DNA of 64,000 bases from Dethiosulfovibrio peptidovorans DSM 11002. GTDB lineage: Bacteria; Synergistota; Synergistia; Synergistales; Dethiosulfovibrionaceae. How positions within the stretch are numbered: position 1 is the first letter of the stretch; each line of letters starts with the position of its first letter. The notes beneath the pieces are model-generated. The model did no database searches. It had not been told where the DNA came from and worked only from the letters and a program-made list of their open reading frames with translations. The position numbers and the translations under genes were made by a program. Below, piece after piece: positions 1 to 6,400 of the stretch. The stretch spans positions 186,001 through 250,000 of the forward strand of contig NZ_ABTR02000001.1 in assembly GCF_000172975.1 (NCBI RefSeq). The letters are read 5' to 3'.

Positions 1-302
1 GCGCCAACCAGGAGGACTATACCAGCATGGGAGCCAACGCGGCGGTCAAGCTCTACAGAGGGGCCTCTTTGGCGAAGTACATACTCTCGGTTGAGATCCT
101 GAACGCCTGTCAGGCCCAGGATTTTTACGACATAGCCCCCTCCCCTGCCACTAAGGCGGTCCACGACAGGGTCAGGCAGGAGGTCCCAAAGGTGGAACAG
201 GATACCTTTATGTCCCCCCTCATGGAGGCCATAGCGAGGATGGTGAAAAACGGCGAGATCCTCTCCGCCGCCGAGTCGGTGACAGGGCCGCTGGAGTTTT
301 AA
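1..302 (+). CDS. hutH: Histidine/aromatic amino acid ammonia-lyase, C-terminal fragment
   Basis: The reading frame is open from base 3 and runs off the left edge, so this is the 3' end of a longer gene. The first residues read ANQEDYTSMGANAA, which matches the conserved C-terminal region of histidine ammonia-lyases (HutH, the MIO-dependent aromatic ammonia-lyase family); the helical SVEILNACQAQDF stretch also fits. HutH converts L-histidine to urocanate and ammonia in the cytoplasm, the first step of histidine breakdown. The active-site MIO loop lies outside the window. The ATG at 27 is internal and not a start. The gene converges on cstA, with a strong palindromic hairpin between them. Related lyases for Phe or Tyr cannot be excluded from the tail alone. 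Confidence 0.85.
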   Translation, partial: ANQEDYTSMGANAAVKLYRGASLAKYILSVEILNACQAQDFYDIAPSPATKAVHDRVRQEVPKVEQDTFMSPLMEAIARMVKNGEILSAAESVTGPLEF

Positions 303-349
303 TTATCAGAACCAGGAAGAAGATAACGTAACGAAAAATTCAATTATCC

Positions 350-398
350 CTATAAAGAGCAACGCCGATCTCTCAGAGATCGGCGTTGCTCTTTATAG
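350..398. terminator. Bidirectional hairpin between hutH and cstA
   Basis: There is a perfect 24-bp inverted repeat around a single central base (arms 350-373 and 375-398). It lies 47 bases after the hutH stop and 17 bases after the cstA stop on the other strand. The arms end in A/T-rich runs rather than a long T tract, so it may act in both directions as a convergent-gene terminator. Confidence 0.75.
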
Positions 399-415
399 TC
401 AGTGATCAGTTATCT

Positions 416-2044
416 CTATTCTGATCTAAGCGCCTTAAAGGCCTCTACCACCAGCAACAAAGCCAGGAGGAAGAGTATCGACGCCACCCCGGCAAGGAGA
501 TAGTTGGGCTGTGCCAATCCAAGCCATCCCTTGATGAGGATGACTAGGGCCATCATGGTGGTGACAAGCATGAACCAGAAGGGCGCCATAAGGAAATTGG
601 CGTTCTTCTTCAGTCCTCTTACCACCCAGACGCCTACGGAGAGCAGAGCCAGAGCTGCGACCATCTGGTTAGCGGCTCCGAAGATGGGCCATATAGCCTT
701 CCAGGCCGGAATGGGGTTGCCTGCCGCATCATGGGTCTTGACCATCACAAGGGTCAGGGCCGCTACCACAGCTATTATAGTGGCGACGTACTTGTTGATC
801 TTCATCCCGGAAAGCTCCTGGATCTGATAACGGGCCAGTCGGGTTGCCGTGTCCAGAGAGGTAAGCAGGAAACTGTTAATGGCGATAGCACCGAGACGGG
901 TTCCAAGAACCGGATCGATCCCCACCAAAGAGGCGAACTTACCGAAACCCTCGGCGAAGGTGACCACCGGTCCACCCTTCACTATGGAACCGGCTACCAT
1001 GAGGGTGCCGATGGCGATACAGGCTACGAGGCCCTCCATAAGCATGGAGCCGTATCCCACGACGATGGCGTCGGTCTCCTTACGAAGCTGTTTGGAGGTG
1101 GTTCCGCTTCCGACCAGAGCGTGGAAACCGGATATGGCCCCGCAGGCCACTATGACGAACATCATGGGCCACATGGGCTGTCCCTTTATACCAAAGTAAT
1201 CGACGCCGGACTTCATCATCGGGATCGCACCGCTGTCGAACTTGCTGCCCAAAAGCATACCGATAGCGCCTATTATAACCGCGAAATAAAGGAAGTAGGA
1301 AGCAAGATAGTCTCTGGGCTGAAGCAGAAGCCAAACCGGCAGAACCGAGGCGGCCAGGATATAGACGGCGAGAATGTAGTTCCAGGTCGTATTGGGGAGC
1401 TTGAACATCTCCACTATGGTCTGACTGTCAGAGCCCTTCACACAGGCCACCGCGACGATAGCCAGCATGACCACAGTGACCATCCAAAGAGGAGCGTGGA
1501 ATTTATAGATAAGCATACCTGAGATAACAGCCATGCAGATATAGAGACATCCCACGAAGGCGACTATGGGGTCGGCTGCAAAGGTGTTGGCAGAGAGAAC
1601 CAAGAAGACCGCCACGATCAGGATGAGGGCCAGTATGGTGAAGCAAAGGAAGAGGATCTTCCCCCTATGGCCTATCCAGCGTTCGACGACCTCTCCGACA
1701 GACTTACCGTCGTGGCGCATGGAGGAGACCAACGATCCCATATCGTGAGGTCCACCGAGGAAGGTGGATCCTACGATACACCACAGAAGGGTCGGAAGCC
1801 ATCCGAACATGGAAGCCGCGACTATTGGGCCGGTTACGGGACCGGCACCTGCGATGGAGGCGAAGTGGTGTCCAAGAAGGACCGCCGGATGGGCCGGACA
1901 ATAGTCGATACCGTCGAACATGCACTCCGCAGGAGTCTTGTTATCGTCGTTAAGGTCGTAGACCTTGGCCATAAAAGACCCGTAAACTCTGTAACCGATT
2001 ACAAACACAACAGCTGACACTATGAACATAAACGCAAAATTCAT
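416..2044 (-). CDS. cstA: CstA-family carbon starvation / pyruvate or peptide transporter
   Basis: A multi-pass inner-membrane protein of about 542 residues. It carries the CstA hallmarks: the GHHFASIAGAGPVTGPI block near residue 60, the FLGGPHDMGSLVSS block near residue 95, and about 14-16 hydrophobic segments. CstA-family proteins import pyruvate or peptides when preferred carbon runs out. The ATG at 2044 is preferred over an upstream in-frame TTG at 2065, because GGGGGTG sits six bases before it. The gene lies 46 bases downstream of a small gene on the same strand and probably shares its transcript. Substrate (pyruvate or peptide) cannot be told from sequence. An amino-acid or peptide diet would fit the neighbouring histidine-lyase gene, but that is inference. 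Confidence 0.93.
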   Translation of the reverse strand: MNFAFMFIVSAVVFVIGYRVYGSFMAKVYDLNDDNKTPAECMFDGIDYCPAHPAVLLGHHFASIAGAGPVTGPIVAASMFGWLPTLLWCIVGSTFLGGPHDMGSLVSSMRHDGKSVGEVVERWIGHRGKILFLCFTILALILIVAVFLVLSANTFAADPIVAFVGCLYICMAVISGMLIYKFHAPLWMVTVVMLAIVAVACVKGSDSQTIVEMFKLPNTTWNYILAVYILAASVLPVWLLLQPRDYLASYFLYFAVIIGAIGMLLGSKFDSGAIPMMKSGVDYFGIKGQPMWPMMFVIVACGAISGFHALVGSGTTSKQLRKETDAIVVGYGSMLMEGLVACIAIGTLMVAGSIVKGGPVVTFAEGFGKFASLVGIDPVLGTRLGAIAINSFLLTSLDTATRLARYQIQELSGMKINKYVATIIAVVAALTLVMVKTHDAAGNPIPAWKAIWPIFGAANQMVAALALLSVGVWVVRGLKKNANFLMAPFWFMLVTTMMALVILIKGWLGLAQPNYLLAGVASILFLLALLLVVEAFKALRSE

Positions 2045-2090
2045 TGTCACACCCCCACTATCCAAATAAGTATAAACCTAAAAAATGACG

Positions 2091-2549
2091 TCACACGGCA
2101 AAAGAATCGTTTCCCTGCAGGTCACCTCCTTCTTCGACGTCCTGATTCACCAACTCCCACGCCTTATCTACCAAAGGAGTGAGATCCTTTATCTTCCTGT
2201 ATCCCTCTCCCATGGGAGAATAACGATAGGTTTCCAGATACCCCCTAAATCCCATGGTAAAAGCCTTGACCCTTTTCTCGAAGCGATCCTCGTCGGAGAC
2301 GAACAGCACCCTCTGGATCATGACGTCCTTTATTGGTCCCCAGCTTGATCTAACCAGATCCACAGACTTTGGGTCGTATTTCCAGAGGATATAATCGTCG
2401 GCGTAGTAACGAGCCACCTCTCCCATCAATCCCGCTTTTATGAAGGCGACCCTTCTATATACCCCCGACAGCCCATCGCAGGACCAAGGCTCGAAGCGCC
2501 AGCAATCCCACACGTCGGAAGCTTCGCCCAAAACGGAGAGATCAACCAT
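2091..2549 (-). CDS. Uncharacterised cytoplasmic protein upstream of cstA
   Basis: About 152 residues with no signal peptide or membrane segment, rich in Trp and Tyr near the N-terminus, with many charged residues. I do not recognise the family. The ATG at 2549 is chosen because GAGGGG lies seven bases upstream; an ATG at 2588 would lack a ribosome site. A sigma-70-like promoter (2606-2634) precedes it and cstA follows by 46 bases, so the two are probably co-transcribed. It is not the short YbdD-type partner often found with CstA. A regulatory or accessory role with CstA is possible but unproven. Confidence 0.6.
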   Translation of the reverse strand: MVDLSVLGEASDVWDCWRFEPWSCDGLSGVYRRVAFIKAGLMGEVARYYADDYILWKYDPKSVDLVRSSWGPIKDVMIQRVLFVSDEDRFEKRVKAFTMGFRGYLETYRYSPMGEGYRKIKDLTPLVDKAWELVNQDVEEGGDLQGNDSFAV

Positions 2550-2605
2550 CCCATTCACCCCTCTCAAGCTGCACATTTTATACATCATACATGCGTTACA
2601 GGTGA

Positions 2606-2634
2606 ACTATATCACCATTCCGCTGTTTCATCAA
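2606..2634 (-). promoter_or_regulatory. Sigma-70-like promoter for the 2091-2549 gene and cstA
   Basis: On the minus strand TTGATG (2634-2629) and TATAGT (2611-2606) are separated by exactly 17 bases. This places transcription start near 2599 and gives a leader of about 50 bases to the ATG at 2549. Confidence 0.55.
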
Positions 2635-2740
2635 AGCGAAAAAGATATACTTTTCTTACGATCCAAGTATACGACTCAAACGTCTTACAGTGAAGCGTAA
2701 AAGATGGATACAAACGTCGGAGAAGACTTTTTAAGAGGGG

Positions 2741-2769
2741 TTGATTTATCGGAGCTCGGGTTATATAAT
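2741..2769 (+). promoter_or_regulatory. Promoter of tRNA-Val
   Basis: TTGATT (2741-2746), a 17-base spacer, then a consensus TATAAT (2764-2769). The predicted start is about 12 bases before the mature tRNA 5' end. Confidence 0.8.
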
Positions 2770-2787
2770 GCAACTCATCACGTTATC

Positions 2788-2862
2788 GGGCGGCTAGCTC
2801 AGCGGAAGAGCACTTCCCTCACACGGAAGGGGTCACTGGTTCGAACCCAGTGTCGCCCACCA
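2788..2862 (+). tRNA. tRNA-Val (anticodon CAC)
   Basis: All cloverleaf arms can be drawn. The acceptor is GGGCGGC paired with GTCGCCC (one G-U pair), and the D arm is GCTC/GAGC. The anticodon stem is CTTCC/GGAAG with loop CTCACAC, giving CAC, which reads GUG (Val). The T arm is ACTGG-TTCGAAC-CCAGT, followed by discriminator A and an encoded CCA at 2860-2862. It is flanked by its own promoter and a rho-independent terminator, so it is a single-gene transcription unit. Confidence 0.96.
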
Positions 2863-2870
2863 ACAATAGC

Positions 2871-2907
2871 AAGGGCTCCGGCGGTTTCGCCGGAGCCCTT
2901 TTTATTT
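2871..2907 (+). terminator. Rho-independent terminator of tRNA-Val
   Basis: A 13-bp GC-rich stem (AAGGGCTCCGGCG with CGCCGGAGCCCTT) around a GTTT loop, followed by a T-rich tail. It starts nine bases after the tRNA CCA end. Confidence 0.92.
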
Positions 2908-2920
2908 GGTTCCCCTCCTC

Positions 2921-2941
2921 ATGCACCCAATATGCACCCAA
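2921..2941. repeat. Tandem 10-bp direct repeat downstream of tRNA-Val
   Basis: ATGCACCCAA occurs at 2921-2930 and again at 2932-2941 with one base between. It sits in a gene-free stretch (2908-3099) between the tRNA terminator and a broken GNAT gene. Short direct repeats beside a tRNA 3' end can be remnants of an integrase arm site. No integrase gene is present, so this is only suggestive. Nothing else could be identified in 2942-3099. Confidence 0.35.
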
Positions 2942-3099
2942 AGGCTATTAACCGCTGAGACAGGTCCCAAGAGAACGAAGTATCGAGCCCGTAGAGCATA
3001 ACTAGTCCGTCTACATCAGACGTCGGGATAATCTCGCTCCCTTTTTTGAGCCCGAGAACCCCATTCCACTCCTTCCACCCCAAAAACCCGTACCCCGTA

Positions 3100-3399
3100 C
3101 TATTCAGGAATAAAAGTAGACAGCCCCATAATATTCATCCCAATAGACTTACACACACGACAAGATTCTGCCATAACGGCGCGACCATATCCCAGTCCCT
3201 GCTTAGTCGGACGGGTAGCAACGGCGTCTATATACCCCGCCTTCATCGGACCATGCTCTCCAATCCAGAACGTCCTCTCGGTAACCACGCAATGTGATGA
3301 GAGATCTCCCGAGTTATCGTGCATTATAACGTGAACTCCGGAGGTCCCCACAAAATCGAATAATTCGTCGGTCATAAAAGTCGATATCTTCACAGACAA
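3100..3399 (-). pseudogene. Truncated GNAT-family N-acetyltransferase
   Basis: The 99-residue frame contains an acetyl-CoA binding motif A (AVATRPTKQGLGYGRAVMAE) typical of GNAT enzymes, but stops at STFIPE. Normally the beta5 strand and the aromatic-rich C-terminal segment would follow there. Family members are usually 140-170 residues. The N-terminal part is also short. The stop is a clean TAG, and the same frame beyond it stays open for about 26 codons, so a nonsense mutation in a longer ancestor is likely. It lies 28 bases downstream of the giant flagellin with no terminator between. It could still be a short functional protein, but an incomplete fold is more likely. Confidence 0.6.
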
Positions 3400-3427
3400 G
3401 ACGCCAAGTAGAATAAAAACGACGACG

Positions 3428-6400
3428 TTAGCTCAAAAGCCTCAACACGTTCTCGTGGGTCTGGTTCGAGTGGGCCAGAACCGACATGCCCGACTGGACC
3501 AGTATATTAAGCTTTGTGAACTCCATCATCTCCTTGGCCAGATCTGCGTCCACGATCCTTGATCTGGAGGCGGTCAGGTTCAAAGACGCCGTGTCCAGGT
3601 TGGTTATGGTGTGCTCCAGACGGTTTATCTGGGCTCCTATTATCGCTCTTTGAGACGAGACAGAGTCGAGAGCGCTGTCCAACACTGTTATACTCCTTGC
3701 GGCCTCTTCCCTGGTCCTCACGTCCAGACCGTCTATTCCAAGGGCTTCTGAGGACATATCTCCCAGATGAAGATCGACGTCCTCCCCCTCGTTGGCTCCT
3801 ATCTGAAGGAAGGCAGAATTGTCCGCCAGATGAACGTAATGTTCGAATACCGAGTTACGATCGCCCTCGAAGGTTCCTCTTCCATCGTTGTAGACCACCC
3901 GGTTCAGCCCTATATCGCCTGATATATCTAGGGAGATGCCATCGGCTATTACAGCGGAGATTCTGTCACCAGCCTGAACTTTCGTGCCGCTGGAGACGGT
4001 CTTCCCGTTGTGAGCATCCGATACGGTCAATCGGAACTGCGCTTCCTCGGCCTCCTGGATTGTGGCAAAACCCAGAGCCTTCATCAGTTCCTCGCTTCCG
4101 TAAAAATGAAGCTGTTTATCCTTTCCTGATATCACCGAATGGGCCAAAAGAGTCGAGACCACCGACTCGTTCGCACTCTCTCCGGAGACTTTGTTGACGA
4201 ACTGGAGTATCTCATTTTTATCCCTCTCGTTCATCAGGCCGGGACTATAGCCGTAGGGCACAGTGTCATCCTCGTCTCTCAACTGTCCGTCGTTTTGCAT
4301 CATCAACTTCAACCATATCTGCTCGGAAATATCCTCCGCTAGCTTGCCGACCTCCGCCGTAGAGCCAAGAGACACGGATATCTCTCGGTCATCCTGCCGC
4401 ACGGTAAGGGATTCCATATTACCATCTAGGATATACCTTCCGTTGGCATCGTAGAACTGGGCAATATCCTCGACACGACTGTAGTAATGGGCCTTACCAG
4501 CATCCATACCTTCCTCGTATATAACATCGAAGGACAATGCGTCATCGATGACATCGTCTCCATCGGGGTGATAATCATCGAACATCAGGGACAAGGTGCC
4601 GTCCATCACCTGATTCTTATGGAAATTACCCCCAGAAGGGTTAGCTATGTTGTTGGCCAGCTGATATATCCCCAAATCTACCTTGGAATTATCCAATACT
4701 CCCTCGTCGAATCGGAAGGCATGGGGCATATTAGTGCCCCTGTTGTCGGAGAACAGGTCTATCTCATCTATATCGGGCTGAAGCGCCGGGTCGGTCTGTT
4801 GGTCGTCCTCGCTTAGACCATCCTCAAAGCCACTAGCCGTCAAGGATAGGGTGAATCTGTCCCCATCGGTCCAGTTCTCGAAATCCCCCAGGGTGAACTC
4901 ATCGAAGAAGAGACCTCCGAACTCTGAATCTCTGAAAAGGACCAACGGATTCGTTACCTCCGCAGGAATGATTGGAGGCTGAACGGATGAATCCTGGGCC
5001 GTGTTAGGTCCGCAGTTCATTCCGTATTCGTCCTCCTGTACGTACCACTCGTTGCCCTCACGATCTATTACGTGTCCCTGTATCCTGAACTTCACGACCT
5101 GATTTTCCGTCTCTATGACGTCGAATATCAGGGAACCGTTGTATTTATTGTATTCCTCCGATCCGGCCTCGTTCAAAGGACCGTAGGTACCGTCAGACCT
5201 GGTACCGTAGACATAGTTTGAGTACCCTACTCCCCCGATAAAACTCTTTATGTCCTTGGTCTCGCCTTTTTCCATCTTTCCGAAATAACAACTGGTGACC
5301 AAGGCCCCGGCGGATGGCTTCGTATCGCCCTGATAGTTTATCTCCGCCGTTATCCTATGGGAACCACCGTCGTCGTTTCCAGGCTCGCCTACGGTACTCC
5401 CGGCGTTAAAGCCCCCTCCTTCGGCCTGAAGGATGAGGGTTCCGTTATAATATCCCAATCCGGGGATGTCGCTGCTACCGTTGAGAGGATCAATATAGTA
5501 GCCCAGGAGGTTCAGGTTCTTGCCGTCCTCCACTCCTTCAGCCAGACGATATTGCGCCAGAGCCCCCCAGTCTCCGGGACTATTCTGACGAAAGGGGTCC
5601 CCGTCTATGGCGATGTTGGCAGTAGACTGAAAGTTACCTGCAATGGCCGGTCCGGTGTTGACGGCATCCAATTTGGCCGCCGCCGCCACGTTTATGACGA
5701 ACTTGTCCCCCGCTTTCAGGTTGGCCGTGTCTATCTGAAGGTCGGTGAAATGAACGCCGTGCAGAGTTATGTCAGCTCCGGCCGAGAGACTAGCAAACTC
5801 CGCCGCGGTCAGCTCGTAGGGGGTCGTATCGGCAGTGGCAGGAAGCTCCGTGCCGTTTCGATCGAACCCCTTCGCCCTCACCGATAACACGCCGTTATCG
5901 AACTCGAACATCATAGACGCATTGATGTCGTTCTGCCTGTAGACCTCGGCGCTGGGTATCATGCTGGCCGGAGTTCCTCCGTTGCCGAAGTAATACGTAC
6001 TGTCCCCGGCATAATAGGAATGAGAATACCAGGAATCGACACCGGCGGTGTTGTCCCAGTACGTACCCGCTCCAGATCTCTCCCCGTAGGTAAAAGATGT
6101 ATTGCTGTCGACCGTTCCGAAATCGACGTTATGGGCAAGGCTGGCGGAACCTCCGATACCGGCAGCACTGCGGACCAACTGATTTATGGCTATTGAACTG
6201 TTGTCTAAAACCCCGTCGTTGAACGAATATGTTATCCCGTTGGTCACACCCAAATTATTCCCTGCATCGGTGTAAAGACCATCGTAGAGACTAAGCCCCA
6301 GATTATCGCTGACACCGACTACTTCCGCCTTGGTGTAGGTCATCCAAGAATCATTAGTAGCCAAATCCGAGCCATGGATATCTCCGTCGCCTATGGAGAA

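Noticed and set aside
2704-2958. Plus-strand open frame of 84 codons
   Set aside because: It runs through tRNA-Val and its terminator and is non-coding.
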